Source: Chloroflexota bacterium
Lineage (GTDB): Bacteria > Chloroflexota > Dehalococcoidia > SAR202 > UBA6927
NCBI GenBank assembly: GCA_002717725.1
Contig: PBBT01000017.1
Span: 39,029-47,654 of the forward strand
DNA: 8,626 nucleotides
Direction of reading: 5' to 3'
A program made the position numbers and the translations under genes. Position 1 is the first letter of the stretch. Each line of letters opens with the position of its first letter. This document shows, piece by piece, positions 1 through 5,347 of the stretch. The notes beneath the pieces are model-generated. The model had not been told where the DNA came from and searched no databases. It saw only the letters and a list, made by a program, of their open reading frames with translations.

Positions 1-10
1 CAATATTTCT

Positions 11-46
11 TATATAGGAATTTATATAGGAATTTATATAGGAATT
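11..46. repeat. Three perfect 12-bp tandem repeats
   Basis: The unit TATATAGGAATT occurs three times back to back without a mismatch (11-22, 23-34, 35-46) and is followed by TTT. It lies in the non-coding stretch before the terminator at 168-203. I see no gene in positions 1-163. The copies could be a slippage-generated microsatellite or iterated protein-binding sites for a gene left of the window; the sequence does not decide between these. Confidence 0.9.
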
Positions 47-163
47 TTTGCTTTTGTGTTTTGATAGTTAAATCTTCTAAAAAGAATCTATGTAATAGTT
101 TTTTGAGTTCATACACAAAATTATTTGATATATATACTTAAAAAATTCGGATGTGTACATTTT

Positions 164-203
164 TAAAAAAACACAACTCACTTGAAAAAGTGAGTTGTGT
201 TTT
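164..203 (-). terminator. Rho-independent terminator of the Ldh_2-family gene
   Basis: A perfect inverted repeat has 13-bp arms at 171-183 and 188-200 with a 4-base GAAA loop (plus-strand reading). A/T pairs extend the arms to 168-203. Read on the minus strand, the stem ends in a run of T complementary to A165-A170, so it fits an intrinsic terminator about 25 bases after the dehydrogenase stop codon. Read on the plus strand the stem is followed by only TTTTG, so it may also work weakly for a gene entering from the left. Confidence 0.88.
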
Positions 204-227
204 GTACGACTATAAAATTACGGGAAT

Positions 228-1313
228 TTAATGTGGAAGAGGTTCTAGTTCTGCGCGTACATTATATTCATCAATTAGTTCGCAAACTTGATTCCAAGTA
301 GCGTCTTCTATTTCGACTCCTGATGCACGCTTATTAACTCTGTTTCTTATTTCTACTTCACCAGGATATAAGACTCCCTCGGATCCATCCATTGGTTCGA
401 CATCCTTTAAGAATTTCACAAAGTTGCTAATTCGTTTCTTAGTCTCATCGATTGGTCCTAGTGCTTCGGCATTGATTGCAATTACGGTAGATCCATTAAT
501 TCCACCATCGCCACCATCGTAAATACTTCCAGTTCCTTCAGATTCATCACCAGTTTCTGCCATTACTGCTCCCAATATGGTAGCAACCATACCTAACCCA
601 AATCCCTTATGGCCACCTGCTAGACCTCCGACAGGTAAAATTGCGCCTCCTTCGTAAAAATCGTTTGGATTTTCACTAGGATTGCCTTCACTGTCTAAAA
701 CCCATTTATCCGGAAGGTCGTGGCCTCTGGCTCTATATACTCTAAGTTTTCCTTCAGCTCCAACACTAGTAGCCATATCTAGCAATATTGGTCCTTCTTC
801 ATCAGAAGGGAATGTGTAGGAAATTGGATTTGTTCCTAGTTTGCCTGTCTTTCCTCCGAATGGGGAAACGATTCCCTGACTTGCTCCTGCAAAACCAGTA
901 CATACTAGTCCTACCATGTTTTCTCTGGCTATCATTTCATTATATGTTCCTATGCGACCAGTATGGCCTAGGTTTTTAACTGTGATCATTCCTATACCAA
1001 ATTTTCTTGCTTTTTCAATTGCAAGTTTTGTTGCAGCAGTCATTGCAACTTGGCCAAAAGATTTTTTCCCGTCTAATTGCGCAATCGCTTGGAAATCTAA
1101 GACAGTTTCAGGATTGGCATCGGGAACAACTCCTCCGTTTTTAATATCACGTATATACTGCATTATTCTTATAAATCCATGTGAATCATGACCTGACAAA
1201 TTAGCCAAGGACAAATGATCACTTACAGTTTTTGCATGTGCTTCTGGTGCACCTGCTGCGTGAAGAATTGAAAACGCAATTCGTTGCATATCATGTTCAG
1301 TTAGAGTGGGCAT
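228..1313 (-). CDS. Ldh_2-family NAD(P)-dependent malate/L-lactate-type dehydrogenase
   Basis: This 361-residue protein belongs to the malate/L-lactate/ureidoglycolate dehydrogenase family (Ldh_2), soluble enzymes that oxidise 2-hydroxyacids with NAD(P) and are unrelated to classical Rossmann LDH/MDH. Visible family marks are SGHDSHG (residues 40-46), NLGHTGRIG (114-122, with the conserved His117), LGTNPI (159-164), LLDMATS (177-183), GGHKGFGL (233-240) and a late PGE motif. The length is normal for the family. The ATG has a GGAGG ribosome site (complement of 1319-1323) five bases upstream. The gene stands alone on its strand, ends at a strong terminator and is divergent from the ABM-like gene. 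The substrate cannot be set from sequence: lactate, malate, sulfolactate and ureidoglycolate are all used in this family. The lut genes nearby make a small 2-hydroxyacid attractive, but that is inference. Confidence 0.9.
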   Translation of the reverse strand: MPTLTEHDMQRIAFSILHAAGAPEAHAKTVSDHLSLANLSGHDSHGFIRIMQYIRDIKNGGVVPDANPETVLDFQAIAQLDGKKSFGQVAMTAATKLAIEKARKFGIGMITVKNLGHTGRIGTYNEMIARENMVGLVCTGFAGASQGIVSPFGGKTGKLGTNPISYTFPSDEEGPILLDMATSVGAEGKLRVYRARGHDLPDKWVLDSEGNPSENPNDFYEGGAILPVGGLAGGHKGFGLGMVATILGAVMAETGDESEGTGSIYDGGDGGINGSTVIAINAEALGPIDETKKRISNFVKFLKDVEPMDGSEGVLYPGEVEIRNRVNKRASGVEIEDATWNQVCELIDEYNVRAELEPLPH

Positions 1314-1361
1314 TAATTCCTCCAGTGCAATTTTTATGATTTCAGTTTAGCATAATATCAC

Positions 1362-1390
1362 TTTACATAATTGGAAAAACTTTTATTAAT
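1362..1390 (+). promoter_or_regulatory. Candidate sigma70-type promoter for the ABM-like gene
   Basis: TTTACA (1362-1367, five of six against TTGACA), a 17-base spacer and ATTAAT (1385-1390, four of six against TATAAT) would start transcription near 1397. That leaves a short leader containing the AGGAGG site at 1403-1408. On the opposite strand TATTAT (complement of 1352-1357) is a possible -10 box for the divergent dehydrogenase gene, but I see no good -35 for it. Consensus matching in AT-rich DNA gives many chance hits. Confidence 0.4.
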
Positions 1391-1413
1391 TAGCTTAATA
1401 GCAGGAGGTAGTT

Positions 1414-1698
1414 ATGATAGGTGTTTTGACTCATCATTGGGCTAAAAATGATTGCTTTTTAAAAGCAGATACTTTGTTAAAGGGAAATGGAGAAGCTCAA
1501 AGCAAGGCTCCAGGTTTTGTTCATCGACGTACATTATATTCTTTGTCAGATCCGAACCAAATTACTTCATTAGTAATTTGGGAAAATGAAGAGATTTATG
1601 ATAAATGGAAAGGAAGTCCAGAACGATCTGTGGCTATGAAAGGCGCTGAAGAATTGTGGGCTACACCTCCGGAATCTCAAAGGTTTTCAACAGACTAA
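1414..1698 (+). CDS. Small ABM-like (dimeric alpha/beta-barrel) protein
   Basis: This is a 94-residue protein of the size and pattern of antibiotic-biosynthesis-monooxygenase (ABM)/dimeric alpha-beta barrel domains. It has a beta strand at the N-terminus, a helix with Lys/Ala, the loop APGFVHRRTLYS (about residues 32-43), a second strand ending in SLVIWENEEIYDKWKGS (about 52-68), then a helix. The PGFV...R followed by W-x-N/S-x-E-x-Y/F-x-x-W pattern is what suggests the family. Members are small homodimers that oxidise quinones, degrade heme or merely bind ligands, so no reaction can be assigned. The ATG has a strong AGGAGG site at 1403-1408. It converges on the selenoprotein gene with 10 bases between the two stop codons, and is probably monocistronic. 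Confidence 0.72.
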   Translation: MIGVLTHHWAKNDCFLKADTLLKGNGEAQSKAPGFVHRRTLYSLSDPNQITSLVIWENEEIYDKWKGSPERSVAMKGAEELWATPPESQRFSTD

Positions 1699-1717
1699 TT
1701 TTTGAAGGTCAGTCTGT
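1690..1717. terminator. Weak bidirectional hairpin between convergent genes
   Basis: ACAGACT (1690-1696) and AGTCTGT (1711-1717) are perfect inverted repeats around a 14-base loop, with outer TTTT/AAAA blocks at 1684-1687 and 1719-1722 that could extend the stem after a small internal loop. It covers both stop codons of the convergent pair, a usual place for a shared terminator. The stem is short and the loop long, so it may not work alone. Confidence 0.3.
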
Positions 1718-2239
1718 CAAAATTTGTATGATTTCAGGAGCTATTTTCATAGCCATTTCCCGCAATTCAGATTTGCTTAAACTTCCTATTGGATGAGGCA
1801 CAATTGCCATAGGATATTCGGGAAGATTTACAATTTCTAGCATTGCTTTTCCACTAGATATAAATGGTTCGGTGCAAATTACTGCAGCTGGAACATTGAG
1901 TTTTTCAAATGCGACGGCGTCGTACACACTGCACGAAGAACAGGAACCTCAGTCACCATTAGAAGTTATGATTACATCACACTCTTCTGCCATTTCTTCT
2001 ACTAAATTATCAGGGCAAGGCCTGGAAGCATTTCCTTTATTTCTTTTAATAATTGATCCGAATTCGAAATGGTCTGAGAGTACTTCAGAAATTGATGCTA
2101 GCAATTCTTCAGAATTTTCTTTCCCATTAGCTAAAAGACCCAATTTTTTACCTTTTAAGTTTGAAGGTCGTTTTGCAAGGAATCCAGCTTCAGAAATTGG
2201 TTTTACAGTGGGATTCAATACTTTAATTTTGGTAGTCAT
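1709..2239 (-). CDS. UGSC-family selenoprotein, with in-frame TGA read as selenocysteine
   Basis: Read through the TGA at 1949-1951, this is one 176-residue protein. The TGA is codon 97, and residues 97-104 are U-G-S-C-S-S-C-S, the motif that names the UGSC (seleno)protein family first seen in marine metagenome selenoprotein surveys. U97/C100 form a UxxC and C100/C103 a CxxC, both typical of thiol/selenol redox sites. Other cysteines are C75, C87 and C122. The N-terminal part LKGKKLGLLANGKENSEELL (28-47) and the later VPAAVICTEPF segment (about 116-126) match what I know of the family. No signal peptide or membrane segment is visible. The ATG has AGGAGC (complement of 2245-2250), which overlaps the stop of the upstream gene. 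The natural stop is also TGA (1709-1711), and 176 residues suits the family. Translation needs SelB and tRNA-Sec from elsewhere. A redox role is inferred; no substrate is known to me. Confidence 0.9.
1920..1936 (-). promoter_or_regulatory. Bacterial SECIS-like hairpin for selenocysteine insertion
   Basis: On the minus strand TCGTGCA (1936-1930) pairs with TGTACGA (1926-1920) over seven base pairs, one of them G-T, around the three-base loop GTG (1929-1927). Nineteen bases separate the end of the TGA codon from the loop. Bacterial SECIS elements lie inside the reading frame just after UGA, with a small apical loop having G in its first positions and a spacing of roughly 16-37 bases, so form and distance both agree. 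SelB would bind this loop in the mRNA. The helix was found by eye; I could not compute its folding energy. Confidence 0.78.
1949..1951 (-). other. Recoded TGA (selenocysteine codon 97)
   Basis: Plus-strand TCA here is TGA on the coding strand, in frame with both flanking coding parts. It is followed directly by GGT TCC TGT (G-S-C). TGA is a true stop for lutA in this window, so global TGA reassignment does not explain it. In Cys-containing homologues this position would be Cys. Confidence 0.88.
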
Positions 2240-2248
2240 TAAATGCTC

Positions 2249-3286
2249 CTAATTGATTAGTATTTCTTTAGTCACTGATTGTGAGCTTGACCCGCCACCC
2301 CAAAGCGGAATAAGTTGCGCGAACCCACCAGCTTCTCCACCCGCTGGGACAATAGTAATTCCCTCGGGTGACCTAGTTACGGATTTAGGTGATTCTGGGT
2401 CCGGTATATAATCCCTCATGGCGTAAGCTTTGTTCCATTCTATATCATTTTGTTTGATTGTTGAATCATAAAAGCATTGCTGCAATTTAGTTTTAGACCA
2501 ATTGGATTTTGTAATGTGACCCATATGTTGACCTGGGAGGATTACGATGATTTCTTCCTGACCACTACCAGAAGTAAACATTGCATCTTTAAAAGATTGG
2601 ACAATGCCTTGGGGAGAATTACTTTCGTGGTTTTGAATTTGAATCGGAGATAATCCAGCAAATAGAGTAACAGTGCTTTGAGATTTGTCGAATCCTCTTT
2701 CAACTTGCAAAGGATCCCAATTACTAATACTTTCCGATTCAGAGATACACCAAGTATATTTCCCCGCATGACCGAGTGTGGCTTTGTCTAGAATTCCGGG
2801 TACGGCGCCTGTAGCATTAATTATAATAAGACGGATTGCTCTACCTATTGTAGCGTTTGCTCTATGACCAGGTCCGAATAATCCGAAACCAGAATTGATT
2901 TTCAATTTACTAGAAATCGGACCATTTACCAATATAAGAGGTGCAGCACCCATCGTACTTGCTGTGATTCCATGTAGATTGAATTTTGGTTCACACATCG
3001 CTTCACACGCGGCTATAATTACAGGGAAATATTCGGGTAAACATCCAGCCATTACAGAATTTATGGCAGCTTTTTCCACCGTAATAATTCTACCTCTAGT
3101 AGGTTCAGATCCAAGGATTTCAGATGCAGATCTTCCAGAGATATTAATAAAATTATCAACTAATTCTTGAGTGGGAGGTATAATTGGTAAACCATCAGTC
3201 CAACCACTATCTATGAAGTGATTTATCACATCGATATATTCATTAAATTCTAGTATTTCTGAAGGATTAGAAATTGGAGTGGTCAA
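2249..3286 (-). CDS. Conserved protein of unknown function, partner of the UGSC selenoprotein
   Basis: This 345-residue soluble protein belongs to a conserved family that I recognise but which has no established function. Its marks are SGWTDGLPIIPPT (about residues 27-39), VEKAAINSVMAGCLPEYFPVI (about 70-90), FNLHGITASTMGAAPLILVNGPI (about 102-124), NSGFGLFGPGHRANATIGRA (131-150), a LGHAGKYTWCISESE segment (about 168-182), a central LPGQHMGHI motif and the C-terminal IVPAGGEAGGF..LIPLWGG block. Conserved His, Cys and Glu residues could hold a metal or form an active site, but no standard motif fits. No signal peptide or membrane segment is seen. It starts with TTG. The UGSC gene begins 9 bases after its stop and uses an SD that overlaps that stop, so the two are very likely translationally coupled. 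I infer a joint enzyme or complex; the reaction is unknown. Confidence 0.85.
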   Translation of the reverse strand: MTTPISNPSEILEFNEYIDVINHFIDSGWTDGLPIIPPTQELVDNFINISGRSASEILGSEPTRGRIITVEKAAINSVMAGCLPEYFPVIIAACEAMCEPKFNLHGITASTMGAAPLILVNGPISSKLKINSGFGLFGPGHRANATIGRAIRLIIINATGAVPGILDKATLGHAGKYTWCISESESISNWDPLQVERGFDKSQSTVTLFAGLSPIQIQNHESNSPQGIVQSFKDAMFTSGSGQEEIIVILPGQHMGHITKSNWSKTKLQQCFYDSTIKQNDIEWNKAYAMRDYIPDPESPKSVTRSPEGITIVPAGGEAGGFAQLIPLWGGGSSSQSVTKEILIN

Positions 3287-3291
3287 TATTT

Positions 3292-3296
3292 CCTCC
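3292..3296 (-). promoter_or_regulatory. Ribosome site fixing a TTG start
   Basis: GGAGG (complement of 3292-3296) lies five bases before the TTG at 3286-3284. It is the strongest SD near the N-terminus of the 345-residue protein. No in-frame ATG lies close by, and the conserved GWTDGLP block begins only about 28 residues in, so the TTG is preferred. Confidence 0.75.
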
Positions 3297-3324
3297 GCAA
3301 ATTTTTCGATTTCAAGTCATATTA

Positions 3325-3357
3325 GTATAAACAAAATTAACAAAATTTTGTTTATAC
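3325..3357. repeat. 14-bp perfect palindrome upstream of the UGSC unit
   Basis: Arms 3325-3338 and 3344-3357 are perfectly complementary around a five-base loop. The arms are nearly all A/T. It sits in the 77-base gap between the methyltransferase stop and the TTG start of the next minus-strand gene. As RNA it could be the methyltransferase terminator, although no clear T run follows it on the minus strand. As DNA it could be an operator: its promoter-distal edge holds TATACT (complement of 3324-3329), five of six against a -10 box, but no proper -35 is found. Confidence 0.7.
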
Positions 3358-3363
3358 CTAAAC

Positions 3364-4203
3364 TTAGGTTAGCCACCTAATAATTGCTAGATGCCTTTCT
3401 GGGCCTTTATCGATCATTTCTAAGCCATTCCCAGTATCGACCATTAACTTTTTTATAGCTTTTTGTAGGTTTTTTTCTTGGGGAGTTCCTTTAGAAACAA
3501 AAATCCTTGGAGCAATTTTTTCTACCGCAACTTCTATGTTATCGTAACCTCTTTGTCGTCTTTTGCCTTCAGCTGGTTGAATCATTTCAATGTCTGGGAA
3601 AATATTCTTTTCCCATAAAATATTCATAAGTTCCTTCAATGCAGGAACGGCTACTCTTTTTTCTTTGTATACAAATTCCCAAAATGGTGATAACCATGAA
3701 ACTGGAGGAGCATCAAAAGCTAACAAAATTACTTCTCTATCAGCATGTAATGACAACTTGTCAATAAATTCCGAGATTTCAAATATGCCATAAACAACAT
3801 GAGCACAAATAACAACTGTTGCGGTTTTTGCATATGTATCTAACCACTCTGAATGAGTAGTCTGAATGTTTGTGATATCAAACTTTTCGGCAGTATTAGT
3901 TAATGTCTCTAACATTCCTTTGCTAGGGTCAATAATGTTAACGTGTTTACTTTTTAGTGCTATAGGCAGTGCTAATCGGCCAGCACCACCACCAACATCC
4001 AAGATTGTGTCATTTTCTTTAATGTAAGTTAGCAATGCATTAATTTCAGGATCCGAGGTTCTAGTTGGATCTTGAGTAAAGAAACCAGTTAATGGTTTCC
4101 AAAAATCCTTAGGCTCAGCAAATAATGAATTTTTCTGTGCTTTGATTGATTGTTCGTGATGTTGTTGGACAATTTTTTGCCATCGATTTATATGAATACC
4201 CAC
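3364..4203 (-). CDS. Class I SAM-dependent methyltransferase
   Basis: This is a 279-residue Rossmann-type methyltransferase. Motif I is TILDVGGGAGRLALP (residues 66-80). The acidic end of strand 2 is NIIDPSKGM (89-97), which would hold the SAM ribose at Asp92. Strand 4 is represented by TATVVICAHVVYGI in the middle of the chain. The first ~60 residues, with FWKPLTGFF, form an N-terminal helical cap, as in ubiE-like and related small-molecule methyltransferases. The substrate cannot be told. Translation starts at GTG (complement of 4201-4203), with AAAGGTG (complement of 4211-4217) about seven bases upstream. It is divergent from the lut genes and 77 bases upstream of the UGSC unit. Whether it shares a transcript with that unit depends on the palindrome at 3325-3357. 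Confidence 0.85.
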   Translation of the reverse strand: MGIHINRWQKIVQQHHEQSIKAQKNSLFAEPKDFWKPLTGFFTQDPTRTSDPEINALLTYIKENDTILDVGGGAGRLALPIALKSKHVNIIDPSKGMLETLTNTAEKFDITNIQTTHSEWLDTYAKTATVVICAHVVYGIFEISEFIDKLSLHADREVILLAFDAPPVSWLSPFWEFVYKEKRVAVPALKELMNILWEKNIFPDIEMIQPAEGKRRQRGYDNIEVAVEKIAPRIFVSKGTPQEKNLQKAIKKLMVDTGNGLEMIDKGPERHLAIIRWLT

Positions 4204-4234
4204 CTTATTTCACCTTTATACAGAAATTTTTGCG

Positions 4235-4269
4235 ACATGATTGCGTCATGTGAGTTTACATTGTATCCT
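4235..4269 (+). promoter_or_regulatory. Candidate operator/promoter of the lut operon
   Basis: In the 74-base divergent gap, ACATGA (4235-4240) and TCATGT (4246-4251) form a perfect inverted repeat with a five-base centre TTGCG. That centre overlaps TTGCGT (4241-4246), a poor -35, which is followed after 17 bases by TATCCT (4264-4269), four of six against a -10. Transcription would then start at about 4276, just before the ATG at 4278, giving an almost leaderless first gene. This agrees with the absence of an SD there. The palindrome could bind a repressor of the operon. All of this is by consensus matching. Confidence 0.35.
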
Positions 4270-4277
4270 AATCCCCA

Positions 4278-4535
4278 ATGCGAATAATAAGTGCCATAAT
4301 ATTTAATTCCCCTATACTTTGGGCTCCTGCGGGTTTGATTCTAGGATTAATCTTGGGAGTAACTGCTGAATCTTTAGGAATATTGACGTTAGGAATGGTT
4401 TTACATTTGATTTATATGTGGCGTAAAGGTGCACCTAGACAGGGTTTTGAGGGTTGGCTTTTTGCATCTGGTCCTGTTTTCCTTGCTTCCTGGATTGTTG
4501 GTTTTATGCTTAGGGGCATTTATATAGTCACATAG
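4278..4535 (+). CDS. Small membrane protein, first gene of the lut operon
   Basis: This is an 85-residue very hydrophobic protein of no family that I recognise. Residues about 8-48 hold two probable membrane helices (one around PILWAPAGLILGLILGV, one around LGILTLGMVLHLIYMW). A basic loop RKGAPRQG follows (about 49-56), then a third helix from about 60 to 84. The positive loop would sit in the cytoplasm. There is no clear SD before the ATG; it may be near-leaderless. It lies 26 bases before lutA on the same strand, so it is probably cotranscribed. It is far too short to be a LutP/LctP lactate permease (over 500 residues). It could be an anchor or accessory subunit for LutABC, but that is inference. 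Confidence 0.65.
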   Translation: MRIISAIIFNSPILWAPAGLILGLILGVTAESLGILTLGMVLHLIYMWRKGAPRQGFEGWLFASGPVFLASWIVGFMLRGIYIVT

Positions 4536-4550
4536 TGACGGTAGTTTTAG

Positions 4551-4555
4551 AGGAG
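4551..4555 (+). promoter_or_regulatory. Ribosome site fixing the TTG start of lutA
   Basis: AGGAG (4551-4555), within AGAGGAGTG, lies six bases before the TTG at 4562. The GTG inside this site (4555-4557) is out of frame, and the protein from the TTG begins MKASLFVTCIVDQFYP, which is the normal LutA N-terminus with the first cluster cysteine at residue 9. Confidence 0.8.
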
Positions 4556-4561
4556 TGAATT

Positions 4562-5308
4562 TTGAAAGCTTCACTATTTGTTACCTGCATTGTTGATCAA
4601 TTTTATCCAAAAATTGGTGAATCCACATTTGGAATTTTGAATCGATTAGGTATTGAAGTTGACTTTCCTAAGGGTCAAGCATGCTGTGGTCAACCAATGT
4701 TTAATTCGGGTTATTGGAATGATTCAAAACCATTAGCCAAAAAATTTCTTCAAGATTTTAGTGATTCTGAATATATTGTTTTGCCTTCAGGCTCATGTGC
4801 CGCAATGGTTAGTAAATTTTATGCTGAAATCTTAAAAGATGATGATGCGGCTTTAAGAGAATGGGAGCAAATTTCGCCAAGAATTTTTGAATTGAGTGAT
4901 TTTATTTTTAACGTGTTGAAAATTGATGATTTGAATCAATTTGTTTCTCCTAATTCTCCTTCAGGTGTTTTGAAAATCGCATATCATCAGGCTTGTCATG
5001 CGTTGCGTGAATTGAATATTTTAAATCAGCCTCTTACTTTGTTGGGGTCTCTATCAAACGTAGAATTGGTTAATTTTGATCAAGAAGATGTTTGTTGCGG
5101 ATTTGGTGGGACATTTTCAGTAAAATTTCCTGAGATTTCTGGTGCAATGTTGAGTGATAAGATCCATGCGTTGCGAAATTCAAAAGCGGAGATCCTGACT
5201 TCGGTAGATTCTAGTTGTTTGATGCATATACGCGGAGGGATTGAGAAAGCAGTAGATAAGATAAAAGTAATGCATTTTGCGGAAATTTTGCACGATAGGT
5301 TAGGCTGA
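4562..5308 (+). CDS. lutA: L-lactate utilisation protein LutA (Fe-S, two CCG domains)
   Basis: This is a 248-residue (Fe-S)-binding protein with two cysteine-rich CCG domains, related to GlpC and heterodisulfide reductase subunit B. The first has C9, C41-C42-G (ACCGQP) and C79 (PSGSC). The second has C145 (YHQACH), C178-C179-G (CCGFGG) and C219 (SSCLMH). These usually hold iron-sulfur clusters. LutA works with LutB and LutC in the cytoplasmic, flavin-independent oxidation of L-lactate to pyruvate. Length, start and motif order are typical. It is the second gene of the plus-strand series, 39 bases before lutB. Confidence 0.93.
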   Translation: MKASLFVTCIVDQFYPKIGESTFGILNRLGIEVDFPKGQACCGQPMFNSGYWNDSKPLAKKFLQDFSDSEYIVLPSGSCAAMVSKFYAEILKDDDAALREWEQISPRIFELSDFIFNVLKIDDLNQFVSPNSPSGVLKIAYHQACHALRELNILNQPLTLLGSLSNVELVNFDQEDVCCGFGGTFSVKFPEISGAMLSDKIHALRNSKAEILTSVDSSCLMHIRGGIEKAVDKIKVMHFAEILHDRLG

Positions 5309-5338
5309 AATAAATCTACAAATGAGTTGTACGTAGTT

Positions 5339-5342
5339 GGAG
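5339..5342 (+). promoter_or_regulatory. Ribosome site deciding the lutB start
   Basis: GGAG (5339-5342) is five bases before the ATG at 5348. An in-frame TTG at 5327 would add seven residues (MYVVGDS) but has no SD. The ATG gives MKPVTEKF and is preferred. Confidence 0.75.
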
Positions 5343-5347
5343 ATTCG

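Noticed and set aside
11..46. CRISPR array
   Set aside because: The copies are contiguous, only 12 bp long and have no spacers, and there are no cas genes.
1949..1951. TGA as tryptophan or glycine in a reassigned genetic code
   Set aside because: TGA ends lutA at the expected family length. All other genes are intact without needing any TGA readthrough, and tryptophans here use TGG.
1709..2239. Nonsense mutation, sequencing error or two separate small genes instead of a selenoprotein
   Set aside because: Only one TGA interrupts an otherwise intact frame, it falls exactly at the first position of the U-G-S-C family motif, and a SECIS-like hairpin follows at the right spacing. The downstream part has no SD or credible start of its own.
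5327..5347. TTG at 5327 as lutB start
   Set aside because: It lacks a ribosome site, while the ATG at 5348 has GGAG five bases upstream and gives the usual N-terminus.
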